Below, in pieces: positions 42,315 through 50,685 of a DNA stretch of 64,000 nt. Both the position numbers and the translations under genes were made by a program. The stretch is taken from assembly GCF_039531165.1 (NCBI RefSeq), contig NZ_BAAAPN010000105.1, positions 1-64,000 of the forward strand. Reading direction: 5' to 3'. The notes below the pieces were generated by a model, which was not told the DNA's origin, did no database searches, and worked only from the letters and a program-made list of their open reading frames with translations. Each line of letters starts with the position of its first letter. Position 1 is the stretch's first letter. Source of the DNA: Nostocoides_A vanveenii. Lineage in GTDB: Bacteria; Actinomycetota; Actinomycetes; Actinomycetales; Dermatophilaceae.

Positions 42315-43421
42315 ATGACCACGCCCACCGACACCGACCTCGAGGACCTGCTCCGCACGACATTCGAGACGTATGCCGCTCACCCCGACCCGCAGCGCGC
42401 CCAGGCGCTGGCGGCCACCGTCGCCGACGCGCCACCGCGGCGCCGCTGGACCCGGGTCCTGCTGGCCGCCGGTGTCGCCGGTGCACTGGTCCTGGGGGGG
42501 AGGGGTGATCTGGTCGCAGATGCGGCCGGCGCCATCGGGGGCGAGCGTGGCACCGACATCGGGCGCAACCCGTGGCGCATATCCGCCGCCGCAGACATCC
42601 ACCGACATCGATCCGGCGGTCCTCGCCCAGGCCGAGGCGGCCGCGAACCGCACCAGCTCGGAAGCCGCCGTCGAGCAGCTCCGGGCTGCCGCTATCGCCC
42701 GGCTCCCCGCCGGGGCCCAGCGCACCGATGTGACTATCGCGGCCGGTGAGACCCTCCAGAGCGTTTTCGGCAATCTCGTCTACCGGGCCGAGGGCCGACA
42801 GGCGACGAACCGGTCGCCCAGGTGCTGGACCGGCTGCGCACGGCGGGCTTGCCCGGGATGGCTCTCTCCGACGACAGCAGCTACGAATTGCCCAACGGCG
42901 CGACCGTGCACAGCCTCAGCTTCCAGCGCACCGGCACCGCTGCCCACACCGCGCTGCACCTGCGGTATGCCGTCGTCCCCGACAGCCGGAGCAGCCTCGT
43001 CAAGGTCGAGGTCGTCACCTCGTGGCGGCCGGAGCGCTCGGTCCACGTGGGCGCGGACGGCGTTGTGAGCGCATCGGTCGACCTTGTCGATGCCTCGGGC
43101 GCTGTCGACCCACGCACCCGCGCGCTCACGCCGCGCCAGGTCACCTCCTTCGTCGACGCCCTCAACTCCTGGTACCCGCGCCGCCGGTCGACGCCCCGGG
43201 CCTGTGTCCGCTCCCCCGACGCCGGCTCGCGGGTCGTCCTGGACTCGCGTCATTGGAACATCACCTTGACTCCCCAGCCCTGCAGCGGCAGCGTGGTCGT
43301 CACCACGACGTCCGGAGGCGGCCTCCAGACGGCCGGGCAGCCGACCACGGCGCCCGTCGTCAGCTACCTGGAGGACTGGGCGCGCCTGCGCGCCGTGCTG
43401 GACAGCCTCGGCATCCGCTGA
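42315..43421 (+). pseudogene. Frameshifted membrane protein paired with the sigma factor (possible anti-sigma factor)
   Basis: Starts ATG 42315, one base after the sigma factor stop. Segment 1 (MTTPTDTDLEDLLRTTFETY through a hydrophobic LLAAGVAGALVLGG) runs into a G-rich tract at 42494-42505. The frame then shifts by +1 to GVIWSQMRPAPS and a region through SVFGNLVYRAEG. A second shift near 42790-42805 restores the original frame (DEPVAQVLDRLRTAGLPGM to the end at DSLGIR). The repaired product would have a cytoplasmic N-terminus, one TM segment and a long exported domain, the usual layout of a membrane anti-sigma partner, although I recognise no anti-sigma motif. Confidence 0.7.
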
Positions 43422-43428
43422 CGGCGAC

Positions 43429-43460
43429 AAACCCTGCAACGGGAACAGAACGCTGCCATT
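43429..43460 (-). repeat. Intergenic repeat family 1, 32-bp copy near eno
   Basis: Plus strand: AAACCCTGCAACG ... CAGAACGCTGCCATT. Same length and ends as the copy at 38597-38628, 4.8 kb away. The right end is the exact reverse complement of the left end of the copy at 38527. It lies 8 nt after the decayed membrane-protein gene. Confidence 0.7.
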
Positions 43461-43571
43461 GTCGTGGCCGCCCCGAGCCCGCCCCGTGCCCACCCCGAGA
43501 CGGCCGGTTGCCGACCCGATCGGAAGGTGGCGGTCAGCGCGGCGGTGCGCCGGGCGGCATACGGGCTCCAC

Positions 43572-43610
43572 TACGCTGGGAGGCAAGTCCACCACCCACG
43601 TATGTAGGAG
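43572..43610 (+). promoter_or_regulatory. Putative -10 box and ribosome binding site for eno
   Basis: TACGCT (43572-43577) fits the -10 hexamer seen before several genes here. TAGGAG (43605-43610) lies 6 nt before the GTG start of eno. Confidence 0.45.
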
Positions 43611-43616
43611 CCTGTT

Positions 43617-44903
43617 GTGGCCAGCATCGAAGCCATCGTCGCCCGCGAGATCCTCGACTCGCGCGGCAATCCCACGGTCGAGGTCGAGGTCGGCCTCGAC
43701 GACGGCACGGTCGCCCGCGCGGCCGTCCCCAGCGGCGCGTCGACCGGCGCCTTCGAGGCCGTCGAGCGCCGCGACGGCGACAAGAGCCGCTACCTCGGCA
43801 AGGGTGTCGAGCAGGCCGTCGACGCCGTCATGGAGGAGATCGCCCCCAAGCTCTACGGCTTCGACGCCGCCGACCAGCGCCTGATCGACGACGAGATGCT
43901 CGCCCTCGACGGCACCGCCAACAAGGGCGAGCTCGGCGCCAACGCCATCCTCGGTGTCTCGCTCGCCGTCGCCAAGGCCGCCGCTGACTCCGCGGGCCTG
44001 CCGCTCTTCCGCTACATCGGCGGCCCGAACGCGCGCATCCTCCCGGTCCCGATGATGAACATCCTCAACGGCGGCAGCCACGCGGACTCCAATGTCGACA
44101 TCCAGGAGTTCATGATCGCCCCCATCGGCGCGGCCAGCTTCCGCGAGGCGCTGCGCTGGGGTGCCGAGGTCTACCACCAGCTCAAGTCCGTGCTCAAGGC
44201 CAAAGGCCTGGCGACAGGGCTTGGCGACGAAGGCGGCTTCGCGCCCAACCTGGAGTCCAACGCCGCCGCGCTCGACCTGATCATCGAGGCGATCAAGGGC
44301 GCCGGCTACGAGCCCGGCAAGGACATCGCCCTCGCGCTCGATGTCGCCGCCAGCGAGTTCTACAAGGACGGGTCCTACGCCTTTGAGGGCGGCACCAAGA
44401 GCGCCGCCGAAATGATCGACTACTACGCCGGACTGGTCGAGACCTACCCCCTGGTCTCCATCGAGGACCCGCTGAACGAGGACGACTGGGAGGGCTGGCA
44501 CGCCATTACCGAGCGTCTCGGCGACCAGGTCCAGCTCGTCGGGGACGACCTCTTCGTCACCAACCCCGAGCGCCTCGGCCGCGGCATCGCCGAGGGCACC
44601 GCGAACGCATTGCTCGTCAAGGTCAACCAGATCGGCTCGCTCTCGGAGACCCTGGACGCCGTCGACATGGCCCACCGCGCCGGCTACCGCTGCATGATGA
44701 GCCACCGCTCCGGCGAGACCGAGGACGTCACCATCGCCGACCTCGCCGTCGCGACCAACTGCGGCCAGATCAAGACCGGCGCCCCGGCCCGCTCCGAGCG
44801 CGTCGCCAAGTACAACCAGCTGCTGCGCATCGAGGAAGAGCTCGACGCCGCCGCCCTGTATGCCGGCGCGGGCGCCTTCCCGCGGTTCGCCGCCCAGAGC
44901 TGA
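43617..44903 (+). CDS. eno: Enolase
   Basis: 428 aa glycolytic enzyme converting 2-phosphoglycerate to phosphoenolpyruvate, start GTG with TAGGAG. Motifs: AREILDSRGNPTVEVEV (residues 6-22), AVPSGASTGAFEAVE, GGSHADSNVDIQEFM, GDEGGFAPN, metal ligands in LALDVAASEF and SIEDPLNEDDW, and the enolase signature LLVKVNQIGSLSETLDA followed by SHRSGETEDVTIADLAV near 361-377. It heads an overlapping run with the next three genes. Confidence 0.98.
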   Translation: MASIEAIVAREILDSRGNPTVEVEVGLDDGTVARAAVPSGASTGAFEAVERRDGDKSRYLGKGVEQAVDAVMEEIAPKLYGFDAADQRLIDDEMLALDGTANKGELGANAILGVSLAVAKAAADSAGLPLFRYIGGPNARILPVPMMNILNGGSHADSNVDIQEFMIAPIGAASFREALRWGAEVYHQLKSVLKAKGLATGLGDEGGFAPNLESNAAALDLIIEAIKGAGYEPGKDIALALDVAASEFYKDGSYAFEGGTKSAAEMIDYYAGLVETYPLVSIEDPLNEDDWEGWHAITERLGDQVQLVGDDLFVTNPERLGRGIAEGTANALLVKVNQIGSLSETLDAVDMAHRAGYRCMMSHRSGETEDVTIADLAVATNCGQIKTGAPARSERVAKYNQLLRIEEELDAAALYAGAGAFPRFAAQS

Positions 44904-45409
44904 TGGCGAGCACCGGTCCCCGTCGCGGCCCGGCCACGCGTCCCAAAGGACGCGGGCCGGCCGCCCGGCCGCGCCCGGAAACGGAGACGCCGGCCGAGGT
45001 CGCGCAGTGGCGCTCGACCGTCACGGTCGGACGGGTGATCGGCGCGCTGACGGTCGCCTTGATGCTCTTGTTGCTGCTCGGGCCGACCTTGAAGACCTAT
45101 GTCGACCAGCGTGGCGAGATCGCCGCGCTGCAGGCGCATGTCGCCAAGCAACGGGCAGACGTCGCCGCGATGGAGAAGGAGAAGGCGCTCTGGTCCGACC
45201 CGGCCTATGTCGAGCAGCAGGCGCGCCAGCGGCTGAAGTTCGTCAAGGTCGGCGAGAAGGCCTACAGCCTCATCGATGCCGACGCGGTTCCGACCTCAAA
45301 GGCCGCCGATCCCGTGCTCGACGCCGCGACCGCAAGCACGCACCCGTGGTACGGCCAGCTATGGGAGTCGGTCAAGACCGCCGACAACCCCCAGCGCTCG
45401 GCGGGATGA
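44903..45409 (+). CDS. FtsB/DivIC-family septum formation protein
   Basis: 168 aa bitopic membrane protein; its ATG shares one base with the eno stop. A basic, Pro-rich cytoplasmic N-terminus (1-45) is followed by a single TM segment (VIGALTVALMLLLLLGPTLK, about 45-64) and a predicted coiled coil (QRGEIAALQAHVAKQRADVA and following). YVEQQARQRLKFVKVGEKAY is the typical FtsB/DivIC ending. It should join FtsL/FtsQ-type proteins at the division site. eno-divIC-DUF501-ppx is a well-known actinobacterial order. Confidence 0.9.
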   Translation: MASTGPRRGPATRPKGRGPAARPRPETETPAEVAQWRSTVTVGRVIGALTVALMLLLLLGPTLKTYVDQRGEIAALQAHVAKQRADVAAMEKEKALWSDPAYVEQQARQRLKFVKVGEKAYSLIDADAVPTSKAADPVLDAATASTHPWYGQLWESVKTADNPQRSAG

Positions 45410-45903
45410 CCGCCCCCGACCCGGCCGACATCGCCACGGTCGCCTGGCAGCTCGGTCGCGAGCCGCGGGGCGTGCTCGATATCGCCGATCGCTGCCCGTG
45501 CGGCGAGCCAGATGTCGTGCGCACCCGCCCCCGTTTGCCCGACGGCACGCCGTTCCCCACGACCTTCTATGCCACCTGTCCGCGGCTGACCGCGGCCATC
45601 AGCACCCTGGAATCCGCGGGGGTGATGAGGGCCATGGAGGCGCGGCTGGCCGACGACGCCGAGCTCGCCACGGCATACGAGAAGGCGCACGCGGACTATC
45701 TGCGGCGCCGCGCGCAGCTCGGTGACGTGCACGAGATCGAGGGCGTGTCGGCCGGTGGGATGCCGACGCGCGTCAAATGCCTGCACGTTCTGGTCGCCCA
45801 CGCCCTGGCCGCCGGGCCGGGGGTCAATCCTCTCGGCGACGAAGCGCTCGCTCTACTGCCACAGTGGTGGTCGACCTCGCCCTGCGCCACGACCAAGGAG
45901 TAG
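45406..45903 (+). CDS. DUF501 family protein
   Basis: 165 aa, ATG overlapping the upstream stop by 4 nt. Family features: QLGREPRGVLDIADRCPCGE (residues 14-33), PTTFYATCPRLTAAISTLES and GMPTRVKCLHVLVAHALAAG, with conserved Cys residues (CPC, TC, KC) that could bind metal. Function is unknown; its constant place between the FtsB/DivIC-like gene and ppx suggests a core cellular role. Confidence 0.9.
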   Translation: MTAPDPADIATVAWQLGREPRGVLDIADRCPCGEPDVVRTRPRLPDGTPFPTTFYATCPRLTAAISTLESAGVMRAMEARLADDAELATAYEKAHADYLRRRAQLGDVHEIEGVSAGGMPTRVKCLHVLVAHALAAGPGVNPLGDEALALLPQWWSTSPCATTKE

Positions 45904-45906
45904 CCC

Positions 45907-46854
45907 ATGCGCGTTGCCGCCGTCGATTGTGGGACCAACTCGATCCGCCTGCTGATCGCCGACGTCGATCCGGCGACCGGCGGCCTGCGCGATCTCGTGC
46001 GCCGGATGGAGATCGTCCGCCTCGGCCAGGGCGTCGATCGCACCGGCCGGCTCGACCCCGAGCGCATCGACGCCGCGCTCGCGATGTCGCGCGAGTATGC
46101 CGAGCAGTGCCGCACGTATGCCGTGGACGCCGTCCGCTTCGTCGCCACCTCCGCGTCGCGCGACGCGAGCAACGCGGGTGACTTCGTCACCGGCGTCGAG
46201 GCCGCCTTCGCCGATTTCGGTGTCAGTCCCGAGGTGGTCAGCGGATCCGAGGAAGCGACCCTGAGCTTCCAGGGCGCGACGGGTGACCTGCGCGCGGCCG
46301 GCATCAGCTCGCCCTATCTCGTCGTCGATATCGGTGGTGGGTCGACGGAGTTCGTGCTCGGCACCGAGTCCGTCGACGCGGCGATCTCGGTTGATGTCGG
46401 CTGTGTGCGGATCACCGAGCGGCAACTGCGCAGCGACCCGCCGACCCACGCCGAGATCGCCGAGGCCCGGGCAGATGTCGACGCCGCCCTGGACGTGGCC
46501 GTAGCGGCCGTCCCGATGGCCCGCGCGCGCACGCTCGTGGGCCTGGCCGGCAGCGTCACGACGGTCACCGCCCACGCGCTGGTGCTGCCGTCCTATCAGC
46601 CGGAGCGCATCCACCTCTCGCGGTTGCAGCCGGACCTGGCACGCGCCGCGGCGGACGACATGCTGGCCATGACGCGGGCCGACCGGGCCGACCTGCCCTT
46701 CATGCATCCCGGCCGGGTCGACGTCATCGGCGGGGGCGCCTTGGTCTGGCGGGCCGTGATCGATCGGGTCACCGAGCTGGCCGGCCCGATCCCGGTGGTC
46801 ACCTCCGAGCACGACATCCTCGACGGGATCGCACTCTCGCTCTTGCCGCGCTGA
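45907..46854 (+). CDS. ppx: Ppx/GppA-family exopolyphosphatase
   Basis: 315 aa, ASKHA fold, of the short actinobacterial type that lacks the C-terminal HD domain. VAAVDCGTNSIRLLIADV (residues 3-20) is phosphate loop 1, RFVATSASRDASN follows, and VDIGGGSTEFVLG near 139-151 is loop 2. It removes terminal phosphate from polyphosphate and/or pppGpp; short forms vary in preference. It starts 3 nt after the DUF501 gene and ends the run. Confidence 0.93.
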   Translation: MRVAAVDCGTNSIRLLIADVDPATGGLRDLVRRMEIVRLGQGVDRTGRLDPERIDAALAMSREYAEQCRTYAVDAVRFVATSASRDASNAGDFVTGVEAAFADFGVSPEVVSGSEEATLSFQGATGDLRAAGISSPYLVVDIGGGSTEFVLGTESVDAAISVDVGCVRITERQLRSDPPTHAEIAEARADVDAALDVAVAAVPMARARTLVGLAGSVTTVTAHALVLPSYQPERIHLSRLQPDLARAAADDMLAMTRADRADLPFMHPGRVDVIGGGALVWRAVIDRVTELAGPIPVVTSEHDILDGIALSLLPR

Positions 46855-46926
46855 CATTTCTGTCCCGACGCGCGGCCGGTGACCGTCGCGACGGGCCGCG
46901 ACCGGTGGCACCCGTTGCCGGCGTCC

Positions 46927-47601
46927 TCAGGGGCTGGCGGTGAACTGCTCCACGAACTGGCTCATCCCGTGCCAGGTCATCATCATCACCAGTTCGGTGG
47001 CGAACTCTGCGGTCACGTCCGGCCGCGTGCTGCGCCAGGCGGCCACGCGCTCACACGCACCGATGACGCCCTCGGAGAGACCCTCGACAAAGACCGGCGG
47101 AATCTTCGACAGGCTCGGCAGCGAGTTGAAGGTTGCGGCGATCTCGCGCGCGTGGAGCAGCCGGGTCTCCTGCATCGTTTCGTACGCCCCGGGGCTCGAC
47201 GGACCTTCGACGGCGATCAGGTGCCAGAGTGCGGCGTGCGTGTCGATGAAGCGGAAGAAGGTCAGGATGCCGATCCGGAAGCCGGCCTCCAAGTCGTTGA
47301 CCGTCAGGCCGCGCCACGCCTCACGCAGCAGGGCGAACAGCTCCGCCCGGGTCTTGGCGAGGCACGCGGCGAGCAGGCCGTCCTTGGAACCGAAGAGGTC
47401 GTAGATCACCGGCTTGGTGACCGACGCGGCCTCCGCAACGGCCTCCATCGTCGTGCCGTGATAGCCATGGACGCTGAAGATCTCTTCCGCGACTTGGATC
47501 AGCTGCGCCTCGCGCTCGGCGCGTGGCAGTCGCGGGCCCCGCGACGTGCCTGGTGCCGGCCCACGCCGGCCACGCGGGCGATTGGCGGTGCGTTCGTCCA
47601 T
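46927..47601 (-). CDS. TetR-family transcriptional regulator
   Basis: 224 aa from the ATG at 47601, with GAGGGGG just upstream; the open frame extends to 47739 without a good start. A basic Arg/Pro-rich N-terminus (1-30) precedes the TetR helix-turn-helix: LIQVAEEIFSVHGYHGTTME, then AEAASVTKPVIYDLFGSKDG (about 38-77). The C-terminal ligand domain is not diagnostic. It is convergent with ppx, and no obvious target gene is divergent from it. Confidence 0.9.
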   Translation of the reverse strand: MDERTANRPRGRRGPAPGTSRGPRLPRAEREAQLIQVAEEIFSVHGYHGTTMEAVAEAASVTKPVIYDLFGSKDGLLAACLAKTRAELFALLREAWRGLTVNDLEAGFRIGILTFFRFIDTHAALWHLIAVEGPSSPGAYETMQETRLLHAREIAATFNSLPSLSKIPPVFVEGLSEGVIGACERVAAWRSTRPDVTAEFATELVMMMTWHGMSQFVEQFTASP

Positions 47602-47815
47602 GTGACCCCCTCGTGATTGCGCCAGCGCCGGACTCGAAGCGACCGCCGCGATCGGGTCCGACACGGACGGCGAGCCGACAGCGGTGAACCCACGGCGCGG
47701 AGGTGTCTGCGACGAATCGTCGTGGCTACTTCCCGCCACCCTAGACGAGGGGCACGCGTGACGCCCGACGAGATGTGTCAGCGCGGGCCAGGCCCACGCT
47801 GGTTATCCTGCATTC

Positions 47816-47889
47816 GCCCTCGTAGCCCAATGGCAGAGGCAGGCGACTTAAAATCGCTCCAGGTGCGGGTTCGACTCCCGTCGGGGGCA
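47816..47889 (+). tRNA. tRNA with UAA anticodon (tRNA-Leu), short variable loop
   Basis: 74-nt cloverleaf. The acceptor stem pairs GCCCTCG (47816-47822) with CGGGGGC (47882-47888) and has discriminator A. The D stem pairs GCC with GGC. The anticodon stem GGCGA/TCGCT encloses loop CTTAAAA, so the anticodon is TAA, reading the rare leucine codon TTA. The T arm is GCGGG-TTCGACT-CCCGT. The variable loop is only 6 nt (CCAGGT), so this is a class I shape, whereas bacterial tRNA-Leu is normally class II with a long variable arm. CCA is not fully encoded (CCG follows the A). Confidence 0.85.
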
Positions 47890-48031
47890 CCGTGTGACGG
47901 TCACGGTCCCATCACAGACCTGCCTGAGCCGACGGCGCTCGTAGGGAACAAAACAGGAGCTGTCCTACGCTTGATCTAACGACGTGCGACCCGCTCGGGT
48001 CGCCGCTGCTGTCTTTGGAGGACGAGCACTC

Positions 48032-48880
48032 ATGGCGAGCAACCCGGTTTTCGACCGGATCGAGAAGGATTCCCGCAGTGGGTATGCCGGCTTCGGCAAC
48101 GCCCCCCAGCAGGGATACGGCCAAGGCTACCCGCAGGCATACGGGCCGGTGTCCGACGCGCACCTGCAGGACATGTACAACCGGCCGTCCGCAGGCCCGC
48201 TGCAGACCGGCCGGGTGACGATGGACGACGTCGTCGTCAAGACTCTGATCCTGTTCTCGATCGTGCTGGCGACCGGTGCCTTCGGCTGGATCGTCTCGGA
48301 CCGCAACCAGGCGCTGGGCAGCATGTTCTGGATGGGCGGCATGATCGGCACCCTCATCCTGGGCCTGGTCATCGCGTTCAAGAAGACCATCAGCGTCCCG
48401 CTGATCCTGGCGTATGCCGTGCTCGAAGGCCTCTTCGTCGGCGCGGTCAGCAACTTCTTCAACGACGCCTTCGGCCCTGGGCTGGTCAGCACCGCGGTCG
48501 TCGCGACGCTCGCGACCTTCGCCGGCATGTTCCTGGCCTACAAGTCCGGCCTGATCAAGGTCACCAGCAAGTTCCGCCGGATCATCACGCTCGCGATCTT
48601 CGGCTACGCGATCTTCGCGGTCGTCAACTTTATCTTCGCGATGATCTCCGACACGCCCTTCGGTTTCGGTGGCACCGGCGGGCTCGGCATCGCCATTTCG
48701 CTCTTCGCCGTCGGTCTCGCGTCGCTCTCGCTGGCCCTGGACTTCGACTCCATCGACCAGGCCGTCCGCAGTGGCGCGCCGGCGCAGTACTCGTGGCTGC
48801 TCGCGCACGGCCTGATTGTCACCCTGGTGTGGCTCTACATCGAGTTCCTGCGGCTGCTCGCGCGGCTGCGGAGCGAGTGA
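48032..48880 (+). CDS. Bax inhibitor-1/YccA family membrane protein
   Basis: 282 aa from the ATG at 48032, with GGAGGACG 9 nt upstream. A Gly/Tyr/Gln-rich cytoplasmic N-terminus (GYAGFGNAPQQGYGQGYPQ, about 18-36) precedes seven hydrophobic segments. ALDFDSIDQAVRSGAPAQYS near the C-terminus carries the conserved acidic residues of this family. Members elsewhere act as pH-sensitive calcium leak channels or modulate membrane proteases; the role here is not known. Confidence 0.9.
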   Translation: MASNPVFDRIEKDSRSGYAGFGNAPQQGYGQGYPQAYGPVSDAHLQDMYNRPSAGPLQTGRVTMDDVVVKTLILFSIVLATGAFGWIVSDRNQALGSMFWMGGMIGTLILGLVIAFKKTISVPLILAYAVLEGLFVGAVSNFFNDAFGPGLVSTAVVATLATFAGMFLAYKSGLIKVTSKFRRIITLAIFGYAIFAVVNFIFAMISDTPFGFGGTGGLGIAISLFAVGLASLSLALDFDSIDQAVRSGAPAQYSWLLAHGLIVTLVWLYIEFLRLLARLRSE

Positions 48881-49227
48881 CCTCGCCCGTTCACCGTCCC
48901 GCGCCGGGGCTTGGTTCGCCAGGCCCCGGCGCGGTCGTGTCTGCCCCTTTCGCGTGGCCGGCCGAGGTCGACGCCGAGCTGACCCGGGTCGGACGCCGCT
49001 GGGCGCAATTGGACCTGGCCCGGGCGGCCGGTTCGGCGCTCGCGGTGCACGCGCTCGCGAGCCGGTATGCCGATCTAGTGCACCCGGACCACCCCCTGCC
49101 CGACCTCGGGCCGGCCGTGGTCGTGGACCAGCTGCGTGTCGTCACCTATGACGCCCTCGCGACCGACGCCCTCGACCCTGCCCTGGCCGCCGCCGACCTG
49201 GCCACCTTGCGTCGCTCCCTGCCCTGA
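48877..49227 (+). CDS. Small conserved-looking protein of unknown function
   Basis: 116 aa from the GTG at 48877, which overlaps the preceding stop (GTGA). It has a Pro-rich N-terminus, then a helical region (AEVDAELTRVGRRWAQLDL, then HALASRYADLVHPDHPLPDLG) and a short C-terminal helix. No signal peptide or TM segment. I do not recognise the family; position suggests co-translation with the Bax inhibitor-1 family gene. Confidence 0.65.
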   Translation: MTSPVHRPAPGLGSPGPGAVVSAPFAWPAEVDAELTRVGRRWAQLDLARAAGSALAVHALASRYADLVHPDHPLPDLGPAVVVDQLRVVTYDALATDALDPALAAADLATLRRSLP

Positions 49228-49332
49228 GCCACCCCCCGTCGCGCAGCGCCCGCCCCCGGCCCTCGAGAGTGCAACCAAACCCTGTCGAGAACACGGGCGC
49301 CCTTGGTGACCGGTGCCCCTGCCGGCGTGGCG

Positions 49333-50469
49333 TCAGTTCGGCGACCCGTTGCGGGCCGCGCTCACCTCGGCCGCCGCGGACGGGTCCACGCCCCGCCCAC
49401 GCGGTTCCGCTCCACTCGGGTGGGCATCGGCCGGCGGCGAGGCGTCCGGGCCGTCGCCGTGGCTCTCCTGATCGACGGCAACCGGTGTCTGCCGACGGCG
49501 CAGGAGCACCGCCCACCGGCCGCGTGGCCCGCGGGCCTCGCCGGCCAGATCGGTCCCACTGACCTCGGTGCCCGGATCGAGCACCGCCTGTCCGGCGGCG
49601 ACCGCCACGGGTTCGACGAACTCGCCTCGCGCCGGCTCCGGCCGTCGGTCGGCGGTGTCGCGCCCGGCGACGCCCAGGGCCGCGCATACGGTCGGCAGCA
49701 GGACCGCGCCGACACGGGCATACCCGGCGGGGGAGGGGTGGAACTGGTCCTGGCTGAACAGCTCCTTCGGTGACGCATAGAACTCCGGGCCGAGCAGGTC
49801 GCCCAGCGAGACGGTCCGCCCGCCGGCCTCGACGACGGTCACGGTCTGCGCGGCGGCCAGATCCCGACTCCACCGGCGCACCAGGTGCTTGAGTGGCACG
49901 GGGATCGGCTCGACCGTCCCCAGATCGGGACAGGTCCCGACCACGACCTCGACGCCCAACCCGCGCAACCGGCGCACGACGAGTTCCAGGTGACGCACGG
50001 CGGTGGTCCGGTCGATCCGGTGGGTCACGTCATTGGCGCCGATCAGGATGACGGCCACGTCCGGGGTGGGTGAGCGGTCGAGCGCATTGGCCAGTTGCCG
50101 CTCCAGATCCTGTGATTCGGCACCGATGACGGCCTCATTGACCAGTTCCACCGGCCGCCCGGTCAGTGCAGCCAGGCCGGTGCTGATGATGCCCCCGACC
50201 GTCTGTGCGCCGGTGTCCGCGCCCATCCCGGCCGCGGACGAATCGCCGAGGACGAGGAGGCGATACACGCGACCTGCGCCCGCGCCATACCGCCCTTCGT
50301 CCTGCGGCGCGCCCTCGAACGGCTGGCCGACGATCTTGCGCGCCATGGCGGCCTCGACCTTGATCAGACCGTATCCGAGCGCGCCGAGCGCACCCGCTGT
50401 GGCCGCGAGGCCCCCGCCCCCGTATGCCGCTGTGGCCGCGATCTTGCGCGCCCGTCGTGCACGTCCCAT
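49333..50469 (-). CDS. SGNH/GDSL hydrolase
   Basis: 378 aa from the ATG at 50469, with GGAAGGAG 8 nt upstream. A basic start and hydrophobic stretch (AAYGGGGLAATAGALGALG) suggest a signal anchor. SGNH blocks: LLVLGDSSAAGMGADT (block I Ser in GDS), VGGIISTGLA (Gly), LIGANDVTHRID (block III Asn), and SQDQFHPSPAGYARVG with the catalytic Asp and His. The C-terminal 90 residues are low-complexity Pro/Ala/Arg. Likely an extracytoplasmic esterase/lipase; substrate unknown. Confidence 0.88.
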   Translation of the reverse strand: MGRARRARKIAATAAYGGGGLAATAGALGALGYGLIKVEAAMARKIVGQPFEGAPQDEGRYGAGAGRVYRLLVLGDSSAAGMGADTGAQTVGGIISTGLAALTGRPVELVNEAVIGAESQDLERQLANALDRSPTPDVAVILIGANDVTHRIDRTTAVRHLELVVRRLRGLGVEVVVGTCPDLGTVEPIPVPLKHLVRRWSRDLAAAQTVTVVEAGGRTVSLGDLLGPEFYASPKELFSQDQFHPSPAGYARVGAVLLPTVCAALGVAGRDTADRRPEPARGEFVEPVAVAAGQAVLDPGTEVSGTDLAGEARGPRGRWAVLLRRRQTPVAVDQESHGDGPDASPPADAHPSGAEPRGRGVDPSAAAEVSAARNGSPN

Positions 50470-50546
50470 GCCGATCACTCCTTCCCACCTCAACCGAGCA
50501 CTGACACGAGGTGGTGATGCAATCCGGCCAATGCTGCCCCTTGGCT

Positions 50547-50564
50547 GAGCGGCCCGGGCCGCTC
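50547..50564. promoter_or_regulatory. 18-bp perfect palindrome in a divergent promoter region
   Basis: GAGCGGCCCGGGCCGCTC, in the 213-nt spacer between the SGNH hydrolase (-) and the DUF1992 gene (+). Position and symmetry fit an operator, but a stable hairpin is also possible. Confidence 0.35.
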
Positions 50565-50670
50565 GGGCGGGTAACGGTTGTGTTGCACTCCCGCTGTTGT
50601 TTCCCTATTTCAGGGACGCCCGGGCTCCGGGCGAAGTTCCCTCCCGCGCCGGCAACCGTGTGTCGGTCCC

Positions 50671-50685
50671 TACGCTGGGTGGGTG
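50671..50685 (+). promoter_or_regulatory. Leaderless-type promoter for the DUF1992 gene
   Basis: TACGCT (50671-50676), 6 nt, then GTG (50683). No ribosome binding site. Confidence 0.45.

Noticed and set aside
47941..47975. ECF-type promoter (GGAAC ... CGCTT) upstream of the Bax inhibitor-1 family gene
   Set aside because: Spacing is 18 nt and the -10 part is poor; TACGCT fits a sigma-70 -10 as well. Not decidable.
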